A stretch of DNA of 41,363 nucleotides, from the NCBI GenBank assembly GCA_023444055.1, contig JAEZRV010000097.1, forward strand, positions 1-41,363, written 5' to 3'. The stretch comes from Bacillota bacterium. Lineage in GTDB: Bacteria > Bacillota > Clostridia > Acetivibrionales > DSM-1351. The notes beneath the pieces were generated by a model, which was not told where the DNA came from, did not search any database, and was given only the letters and a program-made list of their open reading frames with translations. The position numbers were made by a program, and so were the translations under genes. Numbering within the stretch: position 1 is the stretch's first letter; the number at the start of each line of letters is the position of its first letter. This document shows positions 8,291-16,339 of the stretch, in pieces.

Positions 8291-8318
8291 ACCGCATTCA
8301 ATAGAATTGCGGTTTTTT
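8291..8318 (+). terminator. Terminator after abrB-like copy 1
   Basis: ACCGCATTC pairs with GAATTGCGGT (one bulge) followed by TTTTTT. The rest of 8179-8604 holds a minor stem AGGGGA/TCCCCT near 8392-8410 and otherwise AT-rich sequence that should contain the cotJ promoter; I could not fix a sigma-E-type promoter with acceptable spacing. Confidence 0.7.
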
Positions 8319-8604
8319 GTTGCCATTTTTTGTCCATTGCAGATGCTATTCATTTCATTTGGTAATTATTACAGCTGATATTTATTGTAGCAGGGGAGTT
8401 ATTATCCCCTATTCTTACTGTCTCAGATACCTACTTAACAAGTAGAAATAACGGTGATACTGATAAACTTAACATTGCATTTTAATACGAAGTTTCAATA
8501 CTAAATCGGTTGCAAGTATAAATATTATGTAACCTAGGATGTAATTTATTCATATCCTGTAAATAGAAGTATATTTTATACTGATTCCTGAAAGGAGTAG
8601 TGCA

Positions 8605-8853
8605 ATGAATAATATTAGTATTCCATATGGGTTCCCATATAAGGATATGAGTGAAATGGATATTCAAAATGAGAAACCCTACAAGGATATAAAAGAAACA
8701 GAAAGGGCTAAGCAACCTAAAATGGTATTAGCGATGGCATATGTTTTAGATCAAACATGGGAAACACCGTATGAAGTTAATGAGGGATTAAAAAGAGGGA
8801 CTTTATTCCCTGGTCTTGATAAGCCATTCTTGGGAGGAGGCAGAGACCTATGA
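8605..8853 (+). CDS. cotJA: Spore coat-associated protein CotJA
   Basis: First gene of the cotJABC operon, expressed in the mother cell under sigma-E in bacilli and needed for assembly of the inner coat. The 82-residue protein ends in the family's diagnostic region AYVLDQTWETPYEVNEGL followed by KRGTLFPGLDKPF. AAAGGAG lies 9 bases before the ATG. The end overlaps cotJB by four bases, so the two are translationally coupled. Confidence 0.9.
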   Translation: MNNISIPYGFPYKDMSEMDIQNEKPYKDIKETERAKQPKMVLAMAYVLDQTWETPYEVNEGLKRGTLFPGLDKPFLGGGRDL

Positions 8854-9116
8854 AAATGAGTGAAAGAGAAATGCTTATGTGGAAAATGCAAGCTTATGAT
8901 TTTGCTATGGAAGAAGTTGGTCTTTTTTTGGATACTCATCCAAATGATCAAACAGCACTGTCATATTTTAAACAATATCGTGATTTAAAAAAACAGGCGG
9001 AAGTAGACTTTGTAAAAAAATTTGGCCCTGTTACTATTGATAATTACGAATTTGATTTATCAACATGGAAATGGATTGATAATCCATGGCCGTGGGAAAG
9101 TGAAAGTGAGGTATAG
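8850..9116 (+). CDS. cotJB: Spore coat protein CotJB
   Basis: An 88-residue CotJB-family protein recognised by KMQAYDFAMEEVGLFLDTHP, ALSYFKQYRDLKKQA, the GPVTIDNY segment and the C-terminal WIDNPWPWE. The ATG at 8850 overlaps the cotJA stop and follows GGAGGAGG by 9 bases. Three bases separate its stop from the ATG of cotJC, so the original operon is cotJA-cotJB-cotJC and only cotJC is interrupted. Confidence 0.92.
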   Translation: MKMSEREMLMWKMQAYDFAMEEVGLFLDTHPNDQTALSYFKQYRDLKKQAEVDFVKKFGPVTIDNYEFDLSTWKWIDNPWPWESESEV

Positions 9117-9119
9117 AAT

Positions 9120-9209
9120 ATGTGGATTTATGAAAAGAAGCTCCAGTATCCTGTAAAAATTAAAAATCCCAATGCAGCTTTAGCGAAGGTAATTATAACT
9201 CAATATGGT
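9120..9209 (+). CDS. cotJC: cotJC piece 1 of 4 (residues 1-30)
   Basis: Opens MWIYEKKLQYPVKIKNPNAA and reaches IITQYG, the conserved N-terminus of CotJC, a ferritin-like/Mn-catalase-family coat protein. In the present arrangement the frame continues a few codons into E1 and stops (PDLMFF, stop at 9231). The next CotJC residues, GPDGELGASLRYL, resume in the same phase at 16231. Joining at the GG dinucleotide 9210-9211/16231-16232 restores QYGGPDGE exactly. GAGGT lies before the ATG. Together with pieces 2-4 it makes 199 residues, close to the roughly 190 of B. subtilis CotJC. Confidence 0.93.
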
Positions 9210-9232
9210 GGACCGGATTTAATGTTTTTTTA
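9198..9232 (+). other. attL of element E1 (core GG 9210-9211)
   Basis: cotJC sequence lies to the left and element sequence to the right of GG at 9210-9211. The right arm ACCGGATTTAATG pairs, in the excised circle, with the arm CTTGAAATCCGGC left of GG at 16231-16232. Over 18 positions 14 are complementary, centred on GG. Confidence 0.75.
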
Positions 9233-9325
9233 ATAATAAATGCTCAAAAAATGTAATATTTTACGTATTATACGTGTAAACATTATCAAAACATATCGAA
9301 AAATGAGAAAATGCGAGAAATAATA

Positions 9326-9354
9326 TTGACGATTGATGTAATAAAGCATATAAT
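9326..9354 (+). promoter_or_regulatory. Promoter of agrBD
   Basis: TTGACG (9326-9331), a 17-base spacer, and TATAAT (9349-9354) form a near-consensus vegetative promoter about 50 bases ahead of agrB. Being inside E1, it would be lost from any cell that excises the element. Confidence 0.7.
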
Positions 9355-9402
9355 GTAATAAAATGAGAAGGCAAGGAAAAATATGTAGCAAGTGGTGATG
9401 CT

Positions 9403-9984
9403 GTGCTGTCTAAAATTGTAAAAAAGATTACCGATGAAATTGTTATATATGTACCGGGAATATCTGAAGAAAAAGCTGAACAAATTGATTATGGATTATA
9501 TGTAGCTTTTTCAGATGGTTTTAAATTACTTGCAGTATTATTAACTGCTTTATTTATAGGTAAATTAAAGTATGCACTGGTCGCTGTCATGTTATTTGCT
9601 TTATATAAATCATATTTAGGCGGAGCTCATGCTAAAACGCAAATTGGATGTATAATAACACATTTCATACTGATGTTTGGTTCTATTTATATGTCCGAAA
9701 CAATTGATATTAGATATTTAAATGTTATTCTATTTATTGTTTCAGGAATTCTTGTTGCTCTTTATGCTCCAGCAGATTTAGTATCTAAGCCTATAATTAC
9801 CGTAAAAAGAAAAAATGAATTAAGGATTAAAGGAAGCATTTTATTAGTAGAAAGTTTTATAATTACATTTATTGTTCCCGTAATTTACTCAAATATCATT
9901 TCTATAATTACTTTAATTTCAGCCATAAATATTACACCGTTGGTGTATAAAATAACAAAAAATAAGAAGGGTGGGATAATATGA
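9403..9984 (+). CDS. agrB: AgrB-type peptide processing protease
   Basis: A 193-residue integral membrane cysteine endopeptidase that trims the AgrD precursor and forms the cyclic peptide signal. The catalytic pair is visible in YLGGAHAKTQIGC as H76 and C83, spaced as in the staphylococcal enzyme (H77, C84). Four to six hydrophobic helices follow. It starts with GTG behind a weak GGTGAT site. The stop overlaps the agrD start (ATGA). It lies near the left end of E1, so quorum signalling is cargo of the excisable element. Confidence 0.85.
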   Translation: MLSKIVKKITDEIVIYVPGISEEKAEQIDYGLYVAFSDGFKLLAVLLTALFIGKLKYALVAVMLFALYKSYLGGAHAKTQIGCIITHFILMFGSIYMSETIDIRYLNVILFIVSGILVALYAPADLVSKPIITVKRKNELRIKGSILLVESFIITFIVPVIYSNIISIITLISAINITPLVYKITKNKKGGII

Positions 9985-10115
9985 GATTGAAGATCAAGAT
10001 TATGGTATTGACTGTTCTATCTTTAATAGGGGTATTTGCTGCCTCTACATCTGCTGGTGCCTGTTGGATTTGGGGGCTTTATCAGAGGGAATGTCCCAGA
10101 TCCTTGCTTAAGTGA
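9981..10115 (+). CDS. agrD: AgrD-like autoinducing peptide precursor
   Basis: A 44-residue precursor: amphipathic/hydrophobic leader MRLKIKIMVLTVLSLIGVFA, a small-residue stretch, then ACWIWGLYQRECPRSLLK. Cys28 is the expected thiolactone/ring cysteine; the acidic-proline tail ECPRSLLK matches clostridial AgrD recognition tails of the E-x-P-x-SL form. Aligning the tail suggests a ring peptide of about six residues starting at Cys28 (inference). It overlaps agrB by four bases. AGGGTGG precedes the start. Confidence 0.8.
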   Translation: MRLKIKIMVLTVLSLIGVFAASTSAGACWIWGLYQRECPRSLLK

Positions 10116-10132
10116 TAAAAAGAAAGAGATAA

Positions 10133-10160
10133 AAAAAGAGGCTATCAAGCCTCTTTCTTT
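10133..10160. terminator. Bidirectional terminator between agrD and kinase
   Basis: AAAGAGGCT (10135-10143) pairs with AGCCTCTTT (10148-10156), flanked by A and T runs, so it can serve both convergent genes. The kinase stop codon lies in the loop at 10145-10147. Confidence 0.75.
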
Positions 10161-11461
10161 ATCTCTTTCATCTCTTTCTTTATTGTCAATATTTGAGAGA
10201 ACACCATACTTTCTTTATTAAAGGATGCTGAGTTTAATATATTTTTATAAGAGCTAAGTATTTTATTTGCTATCATAAGTCCATTTCCACGGTCTTTTCC
10301 CTTAATTGAGTTCTTGAGATCAGGAATTCTGGTACATCCATTGTCTATCCTGATTGTAATATTATCTTCATTGCTTGCTACTTGCATCTCAATTTTTAAG
10401 TTTTTGTTTGTTAATACTTCTTCTATAGCATTGTCGAGATAAATGCCGATAACTTCGCATAAGTCGGTAATCCTAATATTAGGAATTGAATCTAATACAT
10501 CAAAAACCTTCAGATCAAACTGTATACCATTGGTTTTGGCAAAATTTACTTTGGTTGAAATTATACCAAAAAGTCCTGCGTTTTTAATATCATATATTGC
10601 GGTATTACCCATAGTTTCATTTGTATTTAATATTTCTTTTAAATATGATTCGGCGGCATCATATTTTTTCATTTGATGCATTGCATATAAAACAGACAGG
10701 TGATTTGCTTGGTCATGCTTTATACGTTTTAAGTCTTGAATTGTATTAGCCAGCGATTCATTATAAAATTTCTGCTGATGCTGCTCTTCCTGCTGTGTTT
10801 CATATTTATGATATATTCTAATATACCAAAGTGAAGCAAAGAAGTATATTAGAACAGATACAAGTACAAGTATAAAGGAAATAGGTTCAAAGTGAACAAC
10901 ATAGTTTATTGTAGTCAAAGACGCCATTAAGACAATTGCTATTAACAATAAAAACAAAACTGGAGTAAGATTTTTGATGTTTTTAACCATTTTGGCTATT
11001 GGGGATAATTTTACGAGTATAAAGGTAATTGTAAAAATAATTATATTTGAAATTAAATAAAATAAAAGATTATTTCTAACTACATCCATTGTTGCATTAA
11101 TACCAAAAAGATAGAAAAATGGAGGTACCGTAAAACTTCCGATTCCTGAAAAAATTGATATAATAAGAAATGATAAAACAGATTTAACCCATTCAACTCG
11201 TAAAATGTATTTAATTATTAATATATTAAATATGATTATTACTAAGGGCTGCAGAAATTTTAAATCTGCAGGTATCTGCAGTACGCTAGACCATAGAGTG
11301 GAAATAACTCCGTTTAATATTCCGTATAATGAAGTAAATAAAATAAAGTGATTTTGTATTATTTGAATTTTAAAAGTATCTTTTAGAAATATGTAAGTTA
11401 AGTAGGCAGTAAACATTGCACAAACTGTATTAATTAACATTTGACCAGCTATAATAAACAC
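10145..11461 (-). CDS. AgrC-like sensor histidine kinase
   Basis: Membrane sensor with six or seven N-terminal hydrophobic helices (about residues 1-205), a coiled-coil linker, the phosphoacceptor region LKRIKHDQANHLSVL and a C-terminal GHKL ATPase (GIYLDNAIEEV as N-box, GKDRGNGLMIANKIL as G-box). This is the HPK10 class used by agr systems. The start is a choice: the ATG at 11476 has no site upstream, whereas GGAGG just after it lies 8 bases before a GTG at 11461. It is convergent with agrBD rather than in one operon, and no AgrA-type regulator lies in E1; output must go to a regulator elsewhere or is lost. Confidence 0.8.
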   Translation of the reverse strand: MFIIAGQMLINTVCAMFTAYLTYIFLKDTFKIQIIQNHFILFTSLYGILNGVISTLWSSVLQIPADLKFLQPLVIIIFNILIIKYILRVEWVKSVLSFLIISIFSGIGSFTVPPFFYLFGINATMDVVRNNLLFYLISNIIIFTITFILVKLSPIAKMVKNIKNLTPVLFLLLIAIVLMASLTTINYVVHFEPISFILVLVSVLIYFFASLWYIRIYHKYETQQEEQHQQKFYNESLANTIQDLKRIKHDQANHLSVLYAMHQMKKYDAAESYLKEILNTNETMGNTAIYDIKNAGLFGIISTKVNFAKTNGIQFDLKVFDVLDSIPNIRITDLCEVIGIYLDNAIEEVLTNKNLKIEMQVASNEDNITIRIDNGCTRIPDLKNSIKGKDRGNGLMIANKILSSYKNILNSASFNKESMVFSQILTIKKEMKEIKKEA

Positions 11462-11476
11462 TAAAGTTTCCTCCAT

Positions 11477-11986
11477 GTCTTAAATTATAAAAATTTAGGT
11501 TCTATTTTATTTAATAATATGTTTGTAGTATAAAGTATTTAGTCTATCTAAATATGAAATACATCAAAAAAATTGAACGCTATATTAGTATACAATTTTT
11601 TGTTTGGTTAGTAAACAAATATTGTATTTATTTTTTGTTTTTTACATTTGTCTTTTTGCTATTCACCATATGAAAAGATAATATATAGCATAGAACATGT
11701 TCACGAACTATATACTGAACTTTATACTGAGGAAATTATAAATTATTATAAAATAACTTGTAATTATTTGTAAAAAACTGGTATATTTAGATTTTCTGTT
11801 AACAAATAATATTTAACTGAATATTACTGCTGTTTTAGAATTTTGCGTTAATTTATAGTGTCTATTTAAGTGATGTTTTACAATACAAATTTATTTGGTT
11901 AATATATATTTATTTACTTATGGGTGATGAGCTAATGTAATCACAAACGGTTTAGTAAATTCATATAGTACATAGGGGTGCTTGAT
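11477..11986. other. AT-rich intergenic region in E1
   Basis: No gene seen. It must contain the kinase promoter (leftward) and the promoter of the 52-residue ORF and recombinase (rightward). A short direct repeat TATACTGA occurs at 11711-11718 and 11723-11730, a 12-bp period that could be a regulator site. Confidence 0.4.
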
Positions 11987-12145
11987 ATGACAAAGAAAGA
12001 AGTACTTGATGAGGTTATTGAGATTTTGATAAAAAAAGTAATGGAAAATGATTTGTCAACTCCGAAGCTTGAGATAGGAATAAAAGAGCAAATTGTAGGG
12101 GGGGGAAACAAAGATGGAGTATATACCTCCACTTGTTACAGGTAA
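11987..12145 (+). CDS. 52-residue ORF coupled to E1 recombinase
   Basis: Starts MTKKEVLDEVIEILIKKVME and ends DGVYTSTCYR. AGGGGTG precedes the ATG. Its last 32 bases overlap the start of the recombinase gene at 12114 in another frame, so the two are co-translated. No family recognised; helical and charged. Small proteins in this position often control the direction of serine recombinases (SprB for SprA in B. subtilis), which makes it the E1 directionality-factor candidate. This is inference from position only. Confidence 0.55.
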   Translation: MTKKEVLDEVIEILIKKVMENDLSTPKLEIGIKEQIVGGGNKDGVYTSTCYR

Positions 12146-13733
12146 CAAGCTCGAGAAATATACTGATGTAAGAGACACGATAGATGAAACAGGTTTAAAT
12201 ATTGGAGGCTATATACGTATATCTACAACCAAGGATAGCCAGAAAACTTCTATAGAAAATCAAGAAAAGTATATAACAGAGTGGGCACAAATAAATGGTT
12301 ATAATATTGTGGACTTCTATGTAGACATTAAATCAGGAGCTTATAGCTATCTGAGGAATGAAATGGGCAGATTAAAAAATGATATTGCATTAGGCAAAAT
12401 TCAAGGTATTGTTTCTAAAGAGATATCAAGAACTTCTAGAGATATTATGGATGTAATTGAGCTTAAAAGAGGACTAGCAGATAAGGGGGCTTTTTTTATA
12501 TCAATAAAAGAAGGATATGACAGCAGAGCAGATGACGATGAGTTTCTTCTAATAATTCATGCTGGCTTGGCTCAAAAGGAGAGAAAAGTTACTAGCTCAA
12601 GAATAAAAATAACCCAGATGATTAAGGCAAAAGAAGGGAAGACTAATGTTCCAAGCCCTGCTCTAGGGTACATATTATCTCAAGATAAGCAACACTTAGT
12701 AATTTGTCCTGACACCGCCAATACATATAACTTAATTGTTGACAAGTTCTTAGAAGGCTGGGGCAGACTTAAAATATGCAAGTATTTAAATGCAAATGGA
12801 ATAAAAACAAAAAACGGTGGTAGTTGGAGTACCAATGCAATTCGGGCTATTTTGACAAACCCAGTTTACTTGGGTGTTACAATATATAATGCAACAGTTA
12901 GAATAAGAGATAGTAATGGAATAGCGAAAAGAATGGTTAGACCGAGTAAAGATTGGATTATTAGAGAGAGTACACATCCCGCTCTTATTACAAAAGAAAG
13001 GTTTGAAAAGATTCAGTGGATAATTCAAACAAGAAAGGAAAATGATGCCAAAGAATGGAGCTGCACAAAAAAATATTTGCTTTCTGGATTATTATATTGT
13101 GCTTGTTGTGGTGGAAAAATATATGGAATTAAACTGCCTAAGGAATATGCTAAGAAAATAAATAAAAAAGACAGAACAGATAAGGATTACTACTATTATT
13201 ATTTTGATAAAAAAACAGATGGAAAATGTTGCAGCAAGCTTTCTTATTATAAAATGGACATAGTAGAAGAGCGGGTTATGGATGCCATTAAGAGTTTAAT
13301 TAAATCAGATGAGCTACTTGATGAAATAATTATTAATAAGCAATATATATATGATAATAAATTGGAGAAAGAGAAAAAGGAACGTAAATTGCTGTTAGAT
13401 AAAATTGAAGGGATTGTTGCAGCAACAAAGAAGCAGCAGATGGCATTTGAAGCAGGCGCGATAACATTGGATGAATACAAATGCAGAATGGATGAGCTTC
13501 GTGAACAAAAGCAGATTTATAATAAAAGGCTCGAAACAATAACTAATAAGTTAGACAAAATAGGAATGTCAGAAGATAAATTTTATATAATCAAGGAAAA
13601 AGTTAAGAGATTACTAGACAATATTAGTACTCTAAACTATGATATTAAAGAAGAAATAGTAAAAAAGGTTATAAAAAGAATTTATATAAACGAAGACTAT
13701 TCTTTGACATTTGAATTTACTTTTAAAGATTAA
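12114..13733 (+). CDS. Large serine recombinase of E1
   Basis: A 539-residue site-specific recombinase. The N-terminal resolvase domain has GGYIRISTTKDSQ with the nucleophile Ser37 and the arginine-containing SKEISRTSRD. Then comes the Recombinase domain (GYILSQ...GRLKICKYLNANGI), a zinc ribbon starting YCACCGGK (about 328-334) with paired cysteines further on (DGKCCSK), and a C-terminal coiled coil. All catalytic elements are intact. An N-terminal extension of about 30 residues before the usual start is unusual. It should act on GG-core sites at 9210 and 16231. Confidence 0.93.
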   Translation: MEYIPPLVTGNKLEKYTDVRDTIDETGLNIGGYIRISTTKDSQKTSIENQEKYITEWAQINGYNIVDFYVDIKSGAYSYLRNEMGRLKNDIALGKIQGIVSKEISRTSRDIMDVIELKRGLADKGAFFISIKEGYDSRADDDEFLLIIHAGLAQKERKVTSSRIKITQMIKAKEGKTNVPSPALGYILSQDKQHLVICPDTANTYNLIVDKFLEGWGRLKICKYLNANGIKTKNGGSWSTNAIRAILTNPVYLGVTIYNATVRIRDSNGIAKRMVRPSKDWIIRESTHPALITKERFEKIQWIIQTRKENDAKEWSCTKKYLLSGLLYCACCGGKIYGIKLPKEYAKKINKKDRTDKDYYYYYFDKKTDGKCCSKLSYYKMDIVEERVMDAIKSLIKSDELLDEIIINKQYIYDNKLEKEKKERKLLLDKIEGIVAATKKQQMAFEAGAITLDEYKCRMDELREQKQIYNKRLETITNKLDKIGMSEDKFYIIKEKVKRLLDNISTLNYDIKEEIVKKVIKRIYINEDYSLTFEFTFKD

Positions 13734-13793
13734 AATCTATAATAATAGTTTGTTGAATGTACAAAGGATATATTAGTGAAGGAGTATGGTCTA

Positions 13794-15320
13794 ATGAAAT
13801 ACCGAAATCCAATCATATCTGGTATGCATCCAGATCCAAGCATTTGTAGAGTAGGGGATGATTACTATTTAGTAAATAGTTCTTTTGAGTATTTTCCGGG
13901 TATTCCTGTTTTTCATAGTAAAAACTTAATTGAGTGGGAATTAATTGGACATTGTATTACAAGAAACAGTCAATTGACGCTTAGAACAGGTTTTCCTAAT
14001 GGAACGGGTATTTTTGCTCCCACAATTCGTTATTACAACGGAATATTCTATGTTGTATGTACAAATGTAGCTTTTGGCGGAGCAGATGATGGTAATTTCT
14101 TAGTTTGGACAAAAGATCCCTATAGTGAATGGTCAGATCCAATTTGGTTGGATTGTCAAGGAATAGATCCATCTTTATTTATGGATGAGGATGAAGCTGT
14201 TTACTATACTGGGACTGCTTCTGGAGAAATATATTTATATAAAATAGATTTACAGTCGGGCAAGAGAATTGGAGAATGTAAGAACATATGGGCTGGAAGC
14301 GGCGGCAATGATCCTGAGGGTCCTCATATATATAAAATAGATGGTTGGTACTATCTGTTTATTTCCGAAGGCGGCACTGAATACTGCCATATGATTACGG
14401 TTGCCAGAAGCAGGGCTGTTTATGGACCATATGAATCCTGCCCTCGTAATCCAGTTTTAACTAATCGAAGTTATGGTTTGCCAATTAAGGCAGTTGGGCA
14501 TGCTGATTTATTCTGTGACCAGAACGATAATTGGTGGACAGTATGTTTAGGTATACGTCCAATTTCATATCCATTTAGGCATAATCTTGGGAGAGAAACT
14601 ATGCTTGTTCCTGTAGAATGGGATGAGGATGGTTGGCCTGTGTTTGGGAAAAACGGCCTGTTAGAGGAAGAAATTGAAATTGATAGACTTTTTTTAGAGG
14701 AAAAAGCCTATCCACAGAAATTATTGCATAATAGATACTTTGATGATTTTAAGGGTATGAACTTAGAGAAAGAATGGAATTTTATTTATAATCCTTTGGA
14801 TGGAATATTTGAACTAAATGGGGAAGGCCTTATACTGCATGGGAATAATGTAAGTCTTTTTGAAGCGGAACCATTAGCATGGATTGGGCGAAGGCAGGAG
14901 CATCATAAATTTCATGCAAGAACATCGCTTTCCTTTGCTCCTAAAGAAGAAGGAGAAGAAGCTGGTTTATGCATTTATATGAATAATAGGCATCATTATG
15001 AAATTTCGATGATATTGCTTGATGGATGCAGGCAATTGACTATTCGCAGACAAATAGGTTCACTTTGGAAAATTGAAAACCAAATTCCTTATATAAAGAA
15101 TGAAGTTAAACTTTTTCTGATTGCTGATAAGGAATATTATACTTTTGGGTATGAAGAAGGAGAAAGATGTATTACTTTGGGTAGAGGAGAGACAGACTAT
15201 TTGACTACTGAGGTTGGTGGAAGATTTACTGGAAATTACATAGGATTGTATGCTACTGGTAATGGTAAAGCTTGTTCTGAGAAGGCTGTTTTTAATTGGT
15301 TTGAATATATTGGAGAGTAA
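13794..15320 (+). CDS. GH43 beta-xylosidase/arabinofuranosidase
   Basis: A 508-residue intracellular glycosidase removing xylose or arabinose from xylo-oligosaccharides. The five-bladed propeller residues are present: general base in HPDPSI, pKa-modulating Asp in GIDPSLF, and catalytic acid in DPEGPH. The C-terminal half (from about 310) is a beta-sandwich of the GH43_C2 type with WIGRRQEHHKF. No signal peptide. The start at 13794 follows AAGGAG by 9 bases; the in-frame GTG at 13776 lies before that site. As E1 cargo it would be lost with excision. Exact substrate cannot be told from sequence. Confidence 0.88.
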   Translation: MKYRNPIISGMHPDPSICRVGDDYYLVNSSFEYFPGIPVFHSKNLIEWELIGHCITRNSQLTLRTGFPNGTGIFAPTIRYYNGIFYVVCTNVAFGGADDGNFLVWTKDPYSEWSDPIWLDCQGIDPSLFMDEDEAVYYTGTASGEIYLYKIDLQSGKRIGECKNIWAGSGGNDPEGPHIYKIDGWYYLFISEGGTEYCHMITVARSRAVYGPYESCPRNPVLTNRSYGLPIKAVGHADLFCDQNDNWWTVCLGIRPISYPFRHNLGRETMLVPVEWDEDGWPVFGKNGLLEEEIEIDRLFLEEKAYPQKLLHNRYFDDFKGMNLEKEWNFIYNPLDGIFELNGEGLILHGNNVSLFEAEPLAWIGRRQEHHKFHARTSLSFAPKEEGEEAGLCIYMNNRHHYEISMILLDGCRQLTIRRQIGSLWKIENQIPYIKNEVKLFLIADKEYYTFGYEEGERCITLGRGETDYLTTEVGGRFTGNYIGLYATGNGKACSEKAVFNWFEYIGE

Positions 15321-15779
15321 TCAAAAAATAAAAAGGTTGTATATTGAAAGAATTAGTTGAACATAAGGGTAGCATATTAAATTTTAGAATAGTTAAAGAG
15401 ATTACCAAAGAGAATAAAACAATTCTATGCTTATACTAGTTTACTTATGAACGGTTAGCAACTGTTTATATAGTCGCAGTATGCGACGTAACATCGTAAG
15501 ATGTGCAAACGTTGTTCAATACTAATTCGAAATAGAGAGATAAAACAAATAAATACAGTAACCTGGGGGTACAACATACCATCAGGTTACTGGTGTTACT
15601 AAAGTCAACAAATAGGTTAACCCTTTGCTGTTCAATCGGTACTAATTGACTTAGTCAATTACGTTATAAATCCATGACCAATTAGTCGGTACTAATTGAC
15701 TTTGTTGATTAGTATTTAAGGTAACTTAGCAATAAACTCAAACTTTAGGGAACTCTGTAGTAATTGGCTTTATAGAATA
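15321..15779. repeat. Hairpin cluster and direct repeats in E1
   Basis: No gene. Three consecutive stems occur: GTCGCA-GTA-TGCGAC (15473-15487), ACATC-GTAA-GATGT just after, and a perfect 10-bp stem CAGTAACCTG (15556-15565)/CAGGTTACTG (15583-15592). Further on the 17-mer TCGGTACTAATTGACTT is repeated at 15636 and 15686, the first within the palindrome AATTGACT-T-AGTCAATT. This may be a structured RNA, or accessory binding sites for recombination near the right end of E1. Confidence 0.5.
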
Positions 15780-15983
15780 TTATTTCTGATTTAAACTATT
15801 AGATTGATTAATGTAGTTTAATCTACTGTTTAAGTAACTAAGATGCTTATCTAAATCGTTACTCATTTCATTAAACATTCCTTTAGCAGACTGATCTTCA
15901 GTAGATAGAGCCATTACATGGTAAGTGCCTTTTGCGGCTTCACATGCCGCAACTGCTTTTTGTAAATCACTTTGTACTGTCAT
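15780..15983 (-). CDS. DUF1657 spore-type protein
   Basis: A 67-residue protein opening MTVQSDLQKAVAACEAAKGT with the DQSAKGMFNEMSNDLDKHLSYLNSRL helix region split over the family's typical two-helix hairpin. GAGAGGTGAT precedes the ATG. DUF1657 proteins are commonly encoded near spoVA-type genes in spore formers, so expression in sporulation is likely, though the molecular role is unknown. It reads toward GH43. From 15984 to 16212 there is AT-rich sequence without a gene. Confidence 0.75.
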   Translation of the reverse strand: MTVQSDLQKAVAACEAAKGTYHVMALSTEDQSAKGMFNEMSNDLDKHLSYLNSRLNYINQSNSLNQK

Positions 15984-16212
15984 TTATATCACCTCTCTTT
16001 CGACAATAGTATTTTAACCATATGCTTGAGATAAATTCACAAAAGTATAAATTGAGTGATTGAAAAAATATGGTGATTGTATGAATGAACTAAATACTGT
16101 CAAGTAAACTTAAAAGAATTTTTAAACTATATACTGTGGAGCTAATTGAACTAACTAGTACGATAAACGATGTTGTTATTTTAAAGCATTGGTTAAGTCG
16201 AATAAGTATTAA

Positions 16213-16250
16213 GAAAACTTGAAATCCGGCGGTCCAGATGGTGAATTGGG
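16213..16250 (+). other. attR of element E1 (core GG 16231-16232)
   Basis: Element arm CTTGAAATCCGGC lies left of GG, cotJC sequence TCCAGATGG right of it. In the rebuilt attB, CAATATGGT-GG-TCCAGATGG, 6 of 9 flanking positions are also complementary about GG. Confidence 0.75.
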
Positions 16251-16302
16251 TGCTTCACTGCGCTATTTGAGTCAAAGATATACAATGCCCTATAAAGAAG
16301 TT
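16231..16302 (+). CDS. cotJC: cotJC piece 2 of 4 (residues 31-54)
   Basis: Encodes GPDGELGASLRYLSQRYTMP then YKEV, the conserved helix of CotJC carrying the first metal-binding glutamate region. It is 24 codons, bounded by E1 on the left and E2 on the right, and has no start of its own. Joined to piece 3 at AA (16303-16304/21301-21302) it reads YKEV-KGVLTDI. Confidence 0.92.
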
Positions 16303-16328
16303 AAAGGTATTTTATACTTTTGTATATT
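16285..16328 (+). other. attL of element E2 (core AA 16303-16304)
   Basis: cotJC to the left; the element arm AGGTATTTTATACTTTTGTA to the right of AA. In the circle it faces the arm ending ACAAAATACCG at 21300; 16 of 22 positions are complementary, including an uninterrupted GGTATTTT/AAAATACC. Confidence 0.7.
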
Positions 16329-16339
16329 GTTTCAGGATA

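Larger units (their letters stand above)
9210..16230 (+). mobile_element. Serine-recombinase element E1 in cotJC (7,021 bp)
   Basis: Bounded by cotJC pieces 1 and 2. It carries agrB, agrD, an AgrC-like kinase, a 52-residue ORF, a large serine recombinase, a GH43 enzyme and a DUF1657 protein. No phage structural, replication or conjugation genes are present, so it is a small excisable island rather than a prophage. The exact cotJC frame restoration and the symmetric circle junction argue that it still excises. I infer removal during sporulation, in the manner of skin in sigK. Confidence 0.85.

Noticed and set aside
8510..8604. Sigma-E promoter for cotJ
   Set aside because: An ATATTA and CATATCCT pair exists but with 23-base spacing, too long for the known consensus.
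10036..10221. 61-residue plus-strand ORF
   Set aside because: It overlaps agrD and the terminator in another frame; low-complexity serine/leucine run from the antisense of the kinase end.
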